Assembly (NCBI RefSeq): GCF_020616515.1
Contig: NZ_CP085135.1
Span: 2,232,001 to 2,296,000 of the forward strand
From: Mesorhizobium sp. PAMC28654
GTDB taxonomy: Bacteria; Pseudomonadota; Alphaproteobacteria; Rhizobiales; Rhizobiaceae
DNA: 64,000 bases
Direction: 5' to 3'
Shown here piece by piece: positions 1-9,429 of this stretch; position 1 is the first letter of the stretch, and each line of letters begins with the position of its first letter. The translations under genes and the position numbers were made by a program. Under the pieces are notes generated by a model that saw only the letters and a list, made by a program, of their open reading frames with translations, searched no databases and was not told the origin of the DNA.

Positions 1-1
1 C

Positions 2-298
2 TGGCGGATGGCCTTCTCCAGCCCGAGCCTTGGTGGCATCTGGGCCGCCGTCGCCGCCGGGTTGGGGCTGACGATCCGCACCGAGATCGGCCTGCCGGCC
101 AATGTGCGGGCAATGACGCCGGAAATCACCGGATTGCCTGCATTGCCCGGCATGGGGCTGTTCCTGCATCGCAAGGAAGCCGAACTGGATCCCGTGGCGG
201 CGAGACTTGCCGACATACTGCTGCAGGCGACGCTGGAATCGCTGCCTGAAATCGCGCGGGCACGGCCCGTGCATAGTGGCCTGCGAAGTGTAGCATGA
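2..298 (+). CDS. LysR-type regulator, C-terminal fragment
   Basis: The reading frame is open from the left edge and stops at 298, so only about 98 C-terminal residues are present. The stretch SPSLGGIWAAVAAGLG followed by a run toward GLP is typical of the second half of a LysR effector-binding domain, where a conserved serine-glycine segment precedes a 'gxGi' strand. The HTH half and the start codon lie outside the window, so target and effector cannot be named. The gene converges on der. The LysR family call is from motif memory only; another periplasmic-binding fold protein is possible. Confidence 0.65.
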   Translation, partial: WRMAFSSPSLGGIWAAVAAGLGLTIRTEIGLPANVRAMTPEITGLPALPGMGLFLHRKEAELDPVAARLADILLQATLESLPEIARARPVHSGLRSVA

Positions 299-302
299 TG
301 CC

Positions 303-320
303 GGCGCCCCTAAGGGCGCC
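303..320. terminator. GC hairpin between convergent genes
   Basis: A perfect 7-bp inverted repeat, GGCGCCC and GGGCGCC with a CTAA loop, lies just after the LysR stop and just before the der stop. Without a T run it may be a bidirectional RNA-stabilising or weak terminating hairpin. Confidence 0.5.
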
Positions 321-325
321 GCGAT

Positions 326-1765
326 TCACTGGCGTTTCTTCGCCCGACCGGCGAATGGGTTGTCCGATGTGCGCAATGCCATGCGGATCGGCACACCCGG
401 CATATCGAAGGCCTCGCGCAGACTGTTGGTCAGATAGCGGACGTAGGATTGCGGCATCGCATCGGGCCGCGAGCACTGGACAACAAAGCCCGGCGGCCGG
501 GTCTTGGCCTGCGTGAGATACTTGATCTTCAGCCGGCGACCCGCCACGGCGGGCGGCGGATGATGCGCCAAAATGCCTTCCAGCCAGCGGTTGAGCTTGC
601 CCGTCGAGACGCGGCTGTTCCAGACCTTGTGCGTCCTGATGACGGCGTCCATCAGCTTGTCGAGGCCGCGGCCGGTCTCGGCCGACACCGTCACCGCCTG
701 CATGCCGCGTGCCTGGGGAAGAAGCCGCTCGGTCTTCTCGCGCAATTCGGCCAGCAGTTCCTGTGGATTGTCGATCAGGTCCCACTTGTTGAAGGCGATC
801 ACCGGCGCACGGCCTTCGCGGATGATCAGGTCGGCGATCTGCAGATCCTGCTTTTCGAAGGGGATGGTGGCGTCGAGCACGATGATGACGATCTCGGCAA
901 AGCGGATGGCGCGCAGTCCATCCTGCACCGACATCACTTCCAGCTTTTCGTGAATCCTGGCCTTGCGGCGCATGCCGGCCGTGTCGAACAGTTTCAGGCG
1001 GCGGCCATGCCAATCCCAGTCGACGGAGATGGAATCGCGGGTGATGCCAGCTTCCGGTCCGGTCAGCAGCCTCTCCTCACCGATCAGCGCGTTGATCAGG
1101 GTCGACTTGCCAGCATTCGGCCGACCGACGACAGCGATGCGCATCGGCTTGGTGTCGTCATAGGTGTGGACGTCTTCGGCGTCCGGATCGGTGATGTCCT
1201 CGCCAATCAAAACCTCGCTGGCCGCGACCTCCTCGTCGCTGCCATCTTCCTCCTCACCGAAGGCTCGCGCCTCGCCAAGCGCCTCGATCACCGCATCGCG
1301 CAGGTCAGGCATGCCTTGCCCGTGTTCGGCCGAGACCGGAATCGGTTCGCCAAGGCCAAGCTCCCAAGCTTCCAGCATGCCACCCTGGGCGCCCTTCGCC
1401 TCGGCCTTGTTGGCGACCAGCACGACCGGCTTGCCCGATTTTCGCACGATCTCGGCGAAAGTCTTGTCGTCGGGCATCAGGCCGGCCTTGGCATCGACGG
1501 TGAAGAAGATCAGGTCGGCTTCGCGAATGGCAATCTCGGTCTGCGCGCGCATGCGGCCGGGCAGCGTGTTCGCGCCGGCGTCCTCGAAGCCAGCGGTATC
1601 GATCACGTCGAAATGCAGATCGTAGAGTTTGGCCGCGTGAACGCGGCGATCGCGGGTGACGCCTGGCGTGTCGTCGACAAGCGCCAGCTTCCTTCCCACA
1701 AGCCGATTGAAAAGCGTGGATTTGCCGACGTTAGGCCGACCGATGATGGCGACTTTGAACGTCAC
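326..1765 (-). CDS. der: Ribosome biogenesis GTPase Der (EngA)
   Basis: This 479-residue protein has the tandem GTPase layout unique to Der: a first P-loop GRPNVGKS at residues 9-16 with DTAG near 56 and NKAE near 119, then a second P-loop GRPNAGKS near 214-221 with DTAG and NKWD, and a C-terminal KH-like domain. An acidic linker (about 170-205) separates the G domains. Der acts in the cytoplasm on maturation of the 50S ribosomal subunit. Its start overlaps the stop of the YfgM-like gene by 4 bp (ATGA), so the two are translationally coupled. Length is normal for alphaproteobacteria. Confidence 0.96.
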   Translation of the reverse strand: MTFKVAIIGRPNVGKSTLFNRLVGRKLALVDDTPGVTRDRRVHAAKLYDLHFDVIDTAGFEDAGANTLPGRMRAQTEIAIREADLIFFTVDAKAGLMPDDKTFAEIVRKSGKPVVLVANKAEAKGAQGGMLEAWELGLGEPIPVSAEHGQGMPDLRDAVIEALGEARAFGEEEDGSDEEVAASEVLIGEDITDPDAEDVHTYDDTKPMRIAVVGRPNAGKSTLINALIGEERLLTGPEAGITRDSISVDWDWHGRRLKLFDTAGMRRKARIHEKLEVMSVQDGLRAIRFAEIVIIVLDATIPFEKQDLQIADLIIREGRAPVIAFNKWDLIDNPQELLAELREKTERLLPQARGMQAVTVSAETGRGLDKLMDAVIRTHKVWNSRVSTGKLNRWLEGILAHHPPPAVAGRRLKIKYLTQAKTRPPGFVVQCSRPDAMPQSYVRYLTNSLREAFDMPGVPIRMALRTSDNPFAGRAKKRQ

Positions 1766-2427
1766 GACGCATTGCCTGACCCGCGGATCAGTTCGGACAT
1801 CAGCGTCGCCCGCTCACGCGTGTTGCGCGGGGCACCATCATCCGAAGCGATCTGGTCGAACAGTTTCAGGGCATCCGCTGTCTTGCCTTCCTTCCAGGCG
1901 GCAAGGCCAAGCGCCTCGCGCGCGGTGTGGCGCAGCGTGTTGGTGTCGGATGTCAGCGCTTCGACGCGGCTCGAAACGTCGGCGAAGGAGCCGTGATCGA
2001 CCAGAAGCAGTGCTGCCCTCAGCCGTGCCATGTCGCGAATGCCCGCGGGAATGGCGGTGTCGGCGGCAACGCCGTCGAAATCCTTGACCGCTGCGTCAAC
2101 ATCGCCCTTGTCGGCCTTGACCGTCGCCGCCCGCATGCGGGCAAGCAGCGGATAGGCGCCATAGCCGTCCTTCTCCAGGGCATCCAGCGCGGCAAGCGCG
2201 TCGTCGCTCTTGCCGTCATTGGCAAGTTTCAGCGCCTGTGAAAAAGCATCGCCAGAACGGTTGGCGCGGGTTTCGTCCCAGTAGCGATAGCCGACGAAGG
2301 CGGCGGTACCGAGCACGATCAGAACGGCGAGACCGATCAACGCGGGACCAAAGCGGTCCCACAGCGCCTGCGCTTGTTCGCGGCGGATCTGTTCGTTGAC
2401 TTCGCGGATAAAAGTGTCGTCCGACAT
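1762..2427 (-). CDS. YfgM-like tetratricopeptide membrane protein
   Basis: The 221-residue product has a short cytoplasmic N-terminus ([18 protein letters not shown]), one membrane segment at about 28-48 and a periplasmic alpha-helical TPR-like domain. This is the layout of the YfgM/COG2976-like family, which in E. coli associates with the SecYEG translocon and periplasmic chaperones. It lies directly upstream of der with a 4-bp overlap; the same pairing occurs in enterobacteria as yfgM-bamB-der, here without bamB. The partner role is known for E. coli YfgM only and is inferred here. Confidence 0.82.
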   Translation of the reverse strand: MSDDTFIREVNEQIRREQAQALWDRFGPALIGLAVLIVLGTAAFVGYRYWDETRANRSGDAFSQALKLANDGKSDDALAALDALEKDGYGAYPLLARMRAATVKADKGDVDAAVKDFDGVAADTAIPAGIRDMARLRAALLLVDHGSFADVSSRVEALTSDTNTLRHTAREALGLAAWKEGKTADALKLFDQIASDDGAPRNTRERATLMSELIRGSGNAS

Positions 2428-2617
2428 ATATAACCATTCCTGCCCGGCCGGGGCCCTTCTTGAGCCCGCGTTTTAGCGGAATTTTGTCGGCATGGAAGGG
2501 GTTCGGCAGGAAAATCGGCTATTGGCTGCACAGGCGGACCACGAAGGCCGACCGCACCCACGCCACATTTTCCCGATAGCCGGCTCTCGAACCCTTCCTC
2601 TCCAGATCAGATCGTCG

Positions 2618-3619
2618 ATGCGTCTTCCATTCCGCGTTCTTGCGTTTTCCCTCGTTTCGCTTGCTGCATCAAGTGCGGCTCTCGCCGATCCGCCCACGGC
2701 GCCGGTGCCGGCAAAGCCAAAACAGGTCGTCATCATCTCGTTCGACAGCGCCCGCGACATTTCACAGTGGAAGCGCAGCCGGGCGCTGGCGCAACGCACT
2801 GGCGCGCATTTCACCTATTTCCTGTCCTGCGTCTTCCTGCTGGCGCCGGAGACGCGCGCGCAATATACGGCGCCCGGCAAGACCGCCGGCAAATCCAATA
2901 TCGGCTTTGCCGCGTCCAGGCAGGAAGTCGCTGATCGGCTTGAGCAGATCAGACTTGCCGCGTCCGAAGGCCACGATATCGGCAGCCACGCCTGCGGCCA
3001 CTTCGACGGCAAGGACTGGAGCAAGGCGGACTGGCTGAATGAGTTCAGCGCGTTCGAACGCATTTTCGAAAATGCCTATGCGATCAACGGCATCACCCCC
3101 GAGCCCAAGGGCTGGCGTGATTTCGCGCGACATGCCGTCGTCGGCTTCAGGGCGCCGTATTTGTCGGCGAACAAGGCGCTCTACGAGGCATTGCCGGCGG
3201 CGGGCTACCTGTTCGACGCAAGTGGCGTGTCACGCGGCCCGGTCCAGCCGCCGACCAGCAACGGCATCACCCGCTTCTCGCTGCCTCAGATTCCGGAAGG
3301 TCCTAAATCCCGGCCGGTGATCGCCATGGACTACAATCTCTATGTCCGCCATTCCGGTGGTTTCGAGCGACCGAGCGCGGCAAACGAGTTCGAGAACCGG
3401 ACCTACGACGCGTTCCGTGCCGCCTTCAACAGCCAATATAACGGCAAGAGGCTGCCGCTTGAGCTCGGCTTCCATTTCACGCTGATGAACAACGGCGCTT
3501 ATTGGAACGCGCTGGAGCGCTTCGCCGGAGACGTCTGCGTCAACCCCGATGTCGAGTGCATCAGTTTTCGCGATTATGTTTCGCGGCTGGGAGCCAAGGA
3601 CAAAACCGTGGGCGGCTAA
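2618..3619 (+). CDS. Secreted polysaccharide deacetylase family protein
   Basis: The ATG at 2618 was chosen over an upstream in-frame ATG at 2492 because it starts a clean signal peptide (MRLPFRVLAFSLVSLAASSA, cleavage near residue 23). The mature part is a NodB-fold deacetylase. FDSARD is a divergent form of the first metal/catalytic motif, SHACGH supplies the two zinc histidines, and FRAPYL matches the substrate-groove arginine motif. The expected role is metal-dependent removal of acetyl groups from a polysaccharide in the periplasm or outside the cell; the substrate is unknown. The normal TFDD is replaced by SFDS, so the catalytic base may differ. Length is 333 residues. Confidence 0.85.
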   Translation: MRLPFRVLAFSLVSLAASSAALADPPTAPVPAKPKQVVIISFDSARDISQWKRSRALAQRTGAHFTYFLSCVFLLAPETRAQYTAPGKTAGKSNIGFAASRQEVADRLEQIRLAASEGHDIGSHACGHFDGKDWSKADWLNEFSAFERIFENAYAINGITPEPKGWRDFARHAVVGFRAPYLSANKALYEALPAAGYLFDASGVSRGPVQPPTSNGITRFSLPQIPEGPKSRPVIAMDYNLYVRHSGGFERPSAANEFENRTYDAFRAAFNSQYNGKRLPLELGFHFTLMNNGAYWNALERFAGDVCVNPDVECISFRDYVSRLGAKDKTVGG

Positions 3620-3628
3620 GCCGCCCAC
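3608..3628. terminator. Perfect hairpin at convergent gene ends
   Basis: A 9-bp perfect stem, GTGGGCGGC and GCCGCCCAC, has the stop codon TAA of the deacetylase gene as its loop. It lies between two convergent genes and probably serves both as a transcript end. Confidence 0.6.
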
Positions 3629-3642
3629 GTCCTTTCCAACAA

Positions 3643-4905
3643 TCAGGCCGGATCGGGTTCTTTTGCTTGGCGCTCCATGAAGCGACGGTCAATGTCGGGG
3701 AGCGGCTCGCCATGGATCGTCGCCTCGAAGGCACGTAGACGTTTGTAGATCGAGATCAGTTCGACAATGGTTGGCCATGAATTGACCAGGTACTGGAACG
3801 AAGATCGGACCTGATCAAAGGAATTGAGAATCTGGTTTAAAGCGCCAAGCTTGATCTTTCCCGCGACCATCGTAGGAACCAGAACAATATATGGGAATAT
3901 ATTATCGATCTGAAGGTAAAATATTCTGGCTACGTTGAAATATAAATAGTGGAAGTATTTTAGAAAATAATTTCTCCGAACATTCCTAAAAAGCTCTGCG
4001 ACAGTTGGCGGTTGAGCGCGATTTACATCGTCCTCACCATAGACCAGTTCCTTGCGGTACGCTGCCTCTACACGCTGAGTACGGAACTCAAGCCCTGGGA
4101 GCTTGACACCAACCAAAGCCAAGAAAGTGGTTCCGAAGAGCGACCAAAAGATTGCCACAACAACGAGAGAATAAGGCACCGCGCCGACAATCGGCAGTTC
4201 CGTGACGTTCTGAGAGAGATGCAGCAGCACAGGGAGGAACGCTATAAGCGTCATGACAGACCCTACCAAGCTTACGCCCAAATCTTCCATCGTTGTGGAA
4301 AAGCGCATCGTGTCTTCTTGAACACGCTGGGATGCACCTTCGATGGACCTTAGCCTTTCCCAATTTGTCATGTAGTATTCGTTCATCGCGGTGCGCCAAC
4401 GAAATATCCAATGGCTGACGAAAAATCGATTGAGGGCCCCAACGGTTACAGCAACAAGCGCAATCCACATAATCGTCAGCAGTTGGCTATAGAAGTCCCA
4501 TGGCGTCGTGGAGAATGGTGTTCCCAAGGCCTTCTGAATAAGATCGTAGAAAGGGCCATACCAGTCGTTGAAAGCGACGTTCACCTGTACTTGGTAGTAG
4601 ATCACAAAGAAGATCAGTGAGGTCCCAAGGATGGACCAATTCTGCCATGGATGAGGCCGGTACCAAGCCCAAAAGCCGTAGAAAATCAGGACTACAGCGG
4701 CAAAATATATATAGAACCAGATAAAGGGCTTCGACCAAAAGAGTGACACGCCGATGATCTTGTCGACGCCTTCGGCAGTGGGGGGCAGTCCGAACAAGGC
4801 GCCAAGCTGTTCTCCCCCGAAAAACCAGAACAGAACGGCCGCAAGGCTCCAGATGGCGGCCGAAGAGAAGAACAGCTTCGGCTGCGGGAAAAAGGATACG
4901 AACAC
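3643..4905 (-). CDS. bacA: BacA/SbmA-family peptide transporter
   Basis: This 420-residue inner-membrane protein has many aromatic-rich membrane helices and the sequence landmarks of SbmA/Bac[18 protein letters not shown] in the central cytoplasmic part, [14 protein letters not shown] after it, and a C-terminal [20 protein letters not shown]. The family imports proline-rich and nodule cysteine-rich peptides using the proton gradient and resembles the membrane half of ABC exporters without an ATPase. In Sinorhizobium meliloti BacA is needed for bacteroid survival. The gene is visibly more AT-rich than its neighbours, most clearly at 3900-4020. It stands alone between two unrelated genes. Confidence 0.9.
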   Translation of the reverse strand: MFVSFFPQPKLFFSSAAIWSLAAVLFWFFGGEQLGALFGLPPTAEGVDKIIGVSLFWSKPFIWFYIYFAAVVLIFYGFWAWYRPHPWQNWSILGTSLIFFVIYYQVQVNVAFNDWYGPFYDLIQKALGTPFSTTPWDFYSQLLTIMWIALVAVTVGALNRFFVSHWIFRWRTAMNEYYMTNWERLRSIEGASQRVQEDTMRFSTTMEDLGVSLVGSVMTLIAFLPVLLHLSQNVTELPIVGAVPYSLVVVAIFWSLFGTTFLALVGVKLPGLEFRTQRVEAAYRKELVYGEDDVNRAQPPTVAELFRNVRRNYFLKYFHYLYFNVARIFYLQIDNIFPYIVLVPTMVAGKIKLGALNQILNSFDQVRSSFQYLVNSWPTIVELISIYKRLRAFEATIHGEPLPDIDRRFMERQAKEPDPA

Positions 4906-5019
4906 TGTGGCGAATTCCTCGATCTGTGCGCAAATCAGCGGGGTTCAGCGGGCATAAAGTCACACATTAGTTGGAAAGAAAATGCCTGCCCAATGCCCGT
5001 CACTGACCAAGACCACAAA

Positions 5020-6180
5020 TCATGGCGATTTTGGCGCAGCCGACCATGTGATGACGCCGGAGACCACCAGCATGGCTGCAGCGACGATCGAGGCGAGGAA
5101 GAAATTGCCTGACGCCTGGGCAAAAAGCCCGGCGGCGATCGGGCCGATGATCTGGCCAAGACCGAAGGACGCGGTCATCAGGGCGAAGATGCGCCGGGCC
5201 GATTTTGGCGCCTGCTGCCGCGCGGCCTGCAGGCCAAGTGCCGTGATGGCCATGAAGGTACCGCCAAGCAGCAGACCGCCAAGCAGCGGCCCCATATACC
5301 CGCCGAGGGCGACGCTGGCGGTGACGCCGACGACTTCGACCAGGCATTCCAGCGCATAGGCGGCATGGAGCCCGATCCGTGCAGCGATCTTCTGCCACGC
5401 CCATGTCGAGGGGAATGCTGCAAGGCCGGCGACCAGCCACACCATGTCTTCGAAGACGTGGCTGCCGCCACCTTGCCGGACGATGGCGACCAGGAAGGTC
5501 GCCGTCACCACATAACCGAAGCCAAACAGGCCATAGGCAATGATGATCTTCATCATCGACCGGTCCTTCGGCAGGGCCGGCTCACGGACGGCTTCGCCGG
5601 TGGCGAGCGGGCCTTCGTTCGCCAGCAGCGCCACGACCAGGAAGCCGCAAGCCGAAATCGCTGAAGACCACAGCCAGGCCGCCGCCCAGCCGGCATGTTC
5701 GGTGACCAGCACGGCCATCATTGCCGCCGAGATCGCGATGCCAAGGCCAACGCCGCCGAAATGCCAGGCCTGCAGGTCGTTGCGGCCGGCAGCGTTTATA
5801 TGGCTGAAAACGATGCTGGCCATGAAAACCATGACGAAGGCGCTGGCCAGACCGGCCAGGAAGCGAATGACGAGAAAGGCGACCATGGTGTCGGACAGCC
5901 CCATCAGGGCCGCAAGGACGGTGCTGGCGCCGAGACCCACGAGCATCATCAGGCGTTCTCGTCCATGCGCCCAGCCGCCCGCCGCCGCCAGCGCGCCGAT
6001 GAGGTATCCGAGATAATTGGCCGAGGCGATCCAGCCAGCATTGGCCGGCGACAGATGCAGTTCTTCCATCATGCCGGGCAGGATCGGCGTATAGACGAAG
6101 CGCCCGATGCCCATGGCGACGGCCATGGCGATCATGCCGGCGAAGGCGAACCGCAGCGGGGATGGAGAGAGCGTGTTCAT
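5020..6180 (-). CDS. MFS transporter, YbfB/YjiJ type
   Basis: The ATG at 6180 gives a 386-residue protein starting MNTLSPSPLRFAFAGMIAMA; the longer reading from 6258 adds a non-membrane leader and is unlikely. Twelve hydrophobic segments and the early motif MGIGRFVYTPILPGM are characteristic of the YbfB/YjiJ branch of the major facilitator superfamily. Substrate is unknown. It is divergent from a LysR regulator at 6617, with a decayed small ORF between them, so LysR control is plausible. The GRFVYTP signature makes the subfamily call fairly firm; direction of transport is not known. Confidence 0.85.
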   Translation of the reverse strand: MNTLSPSPLRFAFAGMIAMAVAMGIGRFVYTPILPGMMEELHLSPANAGWIASANYLGYLIGALAAAGGWAHGRERLMMLVGLGASTVLAALMGLSDTMVAFLVIRFLAGLASAFVMVFMASIVFSHINAAGRNDLQAWHFGGVGLGIAISAAMMAVLVTEHAGWAAAWLWSSAISACGFLVVALLANEGPLATGEAVREPALPKDRSMMKIIIAYGLFGFGYVVTATFLVAIVRQGGGSHVFEDMVWLVAGLAAFPSTWAWQKIAARIGLHAAYALECLVEVVGVTASVALGGYMGPLLGGLLLGGTFMAITALGLQAARQQAPKSARRIFALMTASFGLGQIIGPIAAGLFAQASGNFFLASIVAAAMLVVSGVITWSAAPKSP

Positions 6181-6299
6181 TGCAGCGCACAATAAGTGCG
6201 CCGGTCCTTGAGACAATCCGCTTTCTGTTGGGCCAGTGCGGCGGACCGTAGCCGCCAAACTGGAGATGTCCTTGTCAACCGTTCAGTCTGCCTCGGCAA

Positions 6300-6522
6300 T
6301 CAACACCCGCTGAGAGCAACCTGGAGTGTCGCGGTCTCGTAGGCCGTCCGCCGCGCCGTCAACCTGAACGGCACATCGCCGAGTTCACGCTCCGACATGG
6401 CGTCCCAGCACCGGATGCGACAGCGGATCGATCACCCATCTGGTGGTTTCGCTGTCATGCGGCTGCCTTTGCCATCCGTTCCCAGCGAAGAAGGTGGCCA
6501 GCGACGATAAAATCCTCAGCAT
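6300..6522 (-). pseudogene. Frameshifted small conserved-type ORF
   Basis: The ATG at 6522 opens a frame reading WVIDPLSHPVLG and then stops early, while the next frame continues as DAMSERELGDVPFR to a stop at 6300. Removing one G near 6404-6406 would join them into a protein of about 73 residues with DPLSHPVL followed by AMSERELGDVPF. I recall short Rhizobiales proteins of unknown function with this same DPLSHP...MSxREL-DLPF pattern, so this looks like a decayed member. The function is unknown. Family resemblance is from memory and needs a search; the frame change itself is visible. Confidence 0.5.
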
Positions 6523-6616
6523 CCCTGCCTCCGCAATCCGTCTGCTTCCGGTAAGGTCTGCCGTTTCAACATCTCTTTCAATTGAGATTTCAATCTCGGC
6601 AGTTTAGAAAAACTAT

Positions 6617-7531
6617 ATGGCTATGCTCAATCGCGTCCATCTCAACGGCCTGCGCGCCGTGGAAACCGTCGCCCGCCTTGGGTCGCTTTCGGCGGCGGCG
6701 GGCGAACTCAACGTTTCCGCCAGCGCGGTCAGCCAGCAGATCAACCGGACGGAAAGGCAGCTAGGCCGCGCCCTGTTCGATCGAACTGCGAGCGGCCTCG
6801 TCCTCACCGAATTTGGCACGGTCTTCGCGACCCGACTGGGCGCTGGCTTTCGCGAACTTGCCGCGGCGATGGCGCTCGCCGAGGAGGCGACCGAATGCAC
6901 GCTGGTGGTTTCGGTTGCACCGGCTTTTGCCTCGAAATGGCTGCTGCCGCGCCTCTCCAGCCACTTCGACCGGCACCCGAATGTACTGCTGCGTGTCGAC
7001 GCCTCGGTACGGGTCGCCGATCTCGACCGTTCCGACATCGATATCGCCATCCGTCTTGGCGACGGCAAATGGCCGAATGCACACGCGGAGTTGCTGCTGG
7101 CGCTGGAAGTATTTCCTGTCTGCGCGCCGGTCATCGCCCGGAAACTCAAATCGATCGAAGACCTCGCCCAGACCTGCGCCATCACCGACGAACGGTCGAT
7201 GATCAACTGGGAGAGCTGGTTTGAAGCGGCTTGCGTCAAGCCGGTCACGTTCCAGAAGGGCGCGCGCTTCACCGATCCAATGCTTTGCCTGGAATCGGCG
7301 ATTGCCGGCCACGGCGTCATGCTTGGCTGGCAATTGCTGACCGCCGATGCCCTGGCGGATGGCCGCCTCGTCGCGCCCTTCGGCATCCGCGCCCAGAGCG
7401 GCCTCGGTTACTGGCTGGTGACATCGCCAACCAGAACCGAAAGCCGCAAGGTCCGGGATTTCAAGACCTGGATCCGGGAAGAGATCGAAACGACCATGAC
7501 ACAGTTCGGATCCCTCGAACCCGCCAATTAG
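6617..7531 (+). CDS. LysR-type regulator, GcvA-like
   Basis: The 304-residue protein starts with a LysR winged HTH (residues about 7-66), with LGSLSAAAGELNVSASAVSQ as the helix-turn-helix and LFDRTASGLVLTEFG closing it. The effector domain follows, with VSVAPAFASKWLLPRL typical of the GcvA/AmpR-like subgroup. LSAAAGELNVSASAVS replaces the common FTRAAEELHVTQPAVS form. It is divergent from the MFS gene at 5020-6180, the usual arrangement for a LysR regulator and its target. It could also act on the aminopeptidase downstream, but a gap of 82 bp and a separate RBS make that less certain. Confidence 0.9.
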   Translation: MAMLNRVHLNGLRAVETVARLGSLSAAAGELNVSASAVSQQINRTERQLGRALFDRTASGLVLTEFGTVFATRLGAGFRELAAAMALAEEATECTLVVSVAPAFASKWLLPRLSSHFDRHPNVLLRVDASVRVADLDRSDIDIAIRLGDGKWPNAHAELLLALEVFPVCAPVIARKLKSIEDLAQTCAITDERSMINWESWFEAACVKPVTFQKGARFTDPMLCLESAIAGHGVMLGWQLLTADALADGRLVAPFGIRAQSGLGYWLVTSPTRTESRKVRDFKTWIREEIETTMTQFGSLEPAN

Positions 7532-7613
7532 AAAATGCCGGCAGCGATCGCGGTGGAAAGGTCGACAGTGCCGGTCTATGTATGATCGATCAACATCATG
7601 GCAGGCAGGGATC

Positions 7614-8870
7614 ATGACCACACATTCGCGCGGCGTTTCCGCAACCATCGACCCGGTGAAGCTCGACAGGCTGGCCGAGGTGGCCATCAAGGTCGGGCTG
7701 CAGTTGCAGCCGGGACAAGACCTTGTCGTGACATCGTCCATCGCCGCCCTGCCGCTGACGCGGCGGATCGTCGAGCACGCCTACAAGGCTGGTGCCGGCC
7801 TGGTCACCCCGATCTTCAACGATGACGAGATGACGCTGGCGCGCTATCGGTTTGGCGCCGATGCCGGCTTCGACCACGCCGCTGGCTGGCTCTATGAGGG
7901 CATGGCGAAGGCCTTCGCCAACAATGCCGCGCGGCTTGCCGTGCGCGGCGAGGATCCGTCGCTGCTGTCGGCGCAGGATCCGGCAAAAGTGGCGCGCGCC
8001 AACAAGGCCAATTCGATCGCCTACCAGCCGGCCCTGGAGAAGATCACCGGCTTCGACATCAACTGGAACATCGTCGCCTATCCGGACAAGGCATGGGCCA
8101 AGCAGGTATTCCCCGATGATGCGGAGGACGTCGCCGTGGTGAAACTCGCCGACGCCATATTTGCCGCTTCAAGGGTGGATGTCGAAGACCCGATCGGCGA
8201 TTGGAAGGCGCACAACGCCGCACTGCGCGCCCGCACCGAATGGCTGAACGGCCATGATTTCCACGCGCTGCATTTCACCGGACCCGGCACCGACCTGACG
8301 GTTGGACTGGCTGACGGCCATGAGTGGATGGGCGGCGCCTCGACCGCCAAGAACGGCATCACCTGCAACCCCAACATCCCGACCGAAGAGGTCTTCACCA
8401 CGCCGCATGCACGACGTGTCGAAGGCCATGTTTCTAGCACCAAACCGCTATCCTACCAGGGCACGCTGATCGACAACATCTCGGTGCGTTTCGAGGAAGG
8501 CAGGATCGTCGAGGCAAAGGCCTCGAAGGGCGAGGACGTGCTGAAGAAGGTGCTGGATACCGACGAAGGCTCGCGCCGTCTCGGAGAAGTGGCGCTGGTG
8601 CCACACTCCTCGCCGATCTCGGCGAGCGGCCTGTTGTTCTTCAACACGCTGTTCGACGAAAACGCCGCCTGTCACATCGCGCTGGGACAGTGCTATTCGA
8701 AGTGCTTTGTCGACGGCGCGTCGCTCAGCCAGGACGAGATCGCCGCGCGTGGCGGCAACAAGAGCTTTATCCACATCGACTGGATGATCGGCTCGGACAA
8801 GATCGACATAGACGGCGTCCACAAGGACGGTCGCCGCGTGCCCGTCATGCGCAAGGGCGAGTGGGCCTGA
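7614..8870 (+). CDS. M29-family aminopeptidase (AmpS/PepS type)
   Basis: The start at 7614 is preceded by AGGCAGGG at good spacing; the in-frame ATG at 7578 has no such site. The 418-residue protein matches thermophilic M29 metallo-aminopeptidases: NIPTEEVFTTPHARRVEG carries metal ligands (Glu and His), EVALVPHSSPIS and NTLFDENAACHIALGQCY carry further ligands, and DWMIGS near the end completes the two-metal site. These are cytoplasmic, broad-specificity enzymes that cut N-terminal residues from short peptides. Family length is about 410, so it is complete. No operon partner is evident apart from the small DUF488 gene 30 bp downstream. Confidence 0.93.
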   Translation: MTTHSRGVSATIDPVKLDRLAEVAIKVGLQLQPGQDLVVTSSIAALPLTRRIVEHAYKAGAGLVTPIFNDDEMTLARYRFGADAGFDHAAGWLYEGMAKAFANNAARLAVRGEDPSLLSAQDPAKVARANKANSIAYQPALEKITGFDINWNIVAYPDKAWAKQVFPDDAEDVAVVKLADAIFAASRVDVEDPIGDWKAHNAALRARTEWLNGHDFHALHFTGPGTDLTVGLADGHEWMGGASTAKNGITCNPNIPTEEVFTTPHARRVEGHVSSTKPLSYQGTLIDNISVRFEEGRIVEAKASKGEDVLKKVLDTDEGSRRLGEVALVPHSSPISASGLLFFNTLFDENAACHIALGQCYSKCFVDGASLSQDEIAARGGNKSFIHIDWMIGSDKIDIDGVHKDGRRVPVMRKGEWA

Positions 8871-8900
8871 GGGTCACTGCCGCTACGGAGGGAGGGTCCG

Positions 8901-9263
8901 ATGGCCTTCGACCTGGTAGTCAAGCGGATCTACGTACCCCCGGCGTCCGACGACGGGCAGCGGGTTCTGGTCGACCGGATCTGGCCACGCGGCGTCAGCA
9001 AGGAAGACGCCGCGCTGACGCTGTGGCTGAAGGAAATCGCGCCGAGCGACGAATTGCGAAAGTGGTTCGGACATGATCCCGAGCGCTGGGCGGAGTTTCG
9101 CGAGCGGTATCGCGTCGAGTTGGATGGGAATGGCGAAGTGGTGGCGGAACTTCGCAATCTGCTTCGTCATGGAAAGGTGACTCTGCTCTATGGCGCGCAT
9201 GACGAGGCGCACAATAATGCTGCGGCGTTGGCAGAATACCTACTTCGTCATCCTCGGGCTTGA
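8901..9263 (+). CDS. DUF488 (YeaO-like) protein
   Basis: The 120-residue product begins MAFDLVVKRIYVPPASDDG and contains VLVDRIWPRGVSKEDAAL and LRKWFGHDPERWAEF, the signature blocks of the DUF488 family. Its biochemical role is not established; members are small cytoplasmic proteins. It follows the aminopeptidase by 30 bp and has a GGAGGG ribosome site. The last few codons and the stop codon lie inside a palindromic repeat (9250-9272), so the natural C-terminus may have been replaced by repeat insertion. Confidence 0.85.
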   Translation: MAFDLVVKRIYVPPASDDGQRVLVDRIWPRGVSKEDAALTLWLKEIAPSDELRKWFGHDPERWAEFRERYRVELDGNGEVVAELRNLLRHGKVTLLYGAHDEAHNNAAALAEYLLRHPRA

Positions 9264-9272
9264 CCCGAGGAT
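9250..9272. repeat. Rhizobial intergenic palindrome
   Basis: ATCCTCGGG and CCCGAGGAT form a perfect 9-bp stem around CTTGA. The unit 'cctcgggcttgacccgagg' is one I recall as a dispersed short repeat in Mesorhizobium-type genomes. It contains the stop codon of the DUF488 gene. Confidence 0.65.
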
Positions 9273-9348
9273 CCATGCCATAGCTTCAACCGAAGGGCGT
9301 AGCGGCACCAGAACCTGCAACGTTGCAGCGCCCTGATGTCACGGCATG

Positions 9349-9399
9349 AATCCTATGGTCTGTGCCGCGTCGCTTCGCTCCTTGCTCCGCCATAGGATT
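9349..9399. repeat. Palindromic intergenic element
   Basis: The arms AATCCTATGG (9349-9358) and CCATAGGATT (9390-9399) are perfect inverted repeats around a 31-bp GC-rich centre with CGCTTCGCTCCTTGCTCCG. It lies between convergent genes next to the other palindrome, and the 165-bp gap holds no gene. Confidence 0.55.
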
Positions 9400-9429
9400 A
9401 CGACGGGATAGGTGTGCGCTTGCTGAATC

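Noticed and set aside
449..1996. 515-codon plus-strand frame over der and the YfgM-like gene
   Set aside because: It is antisense to two clear genes, has low-complexity His/Asp/Arg-rich sequence and matches no family; it is a GC-codon shadow.
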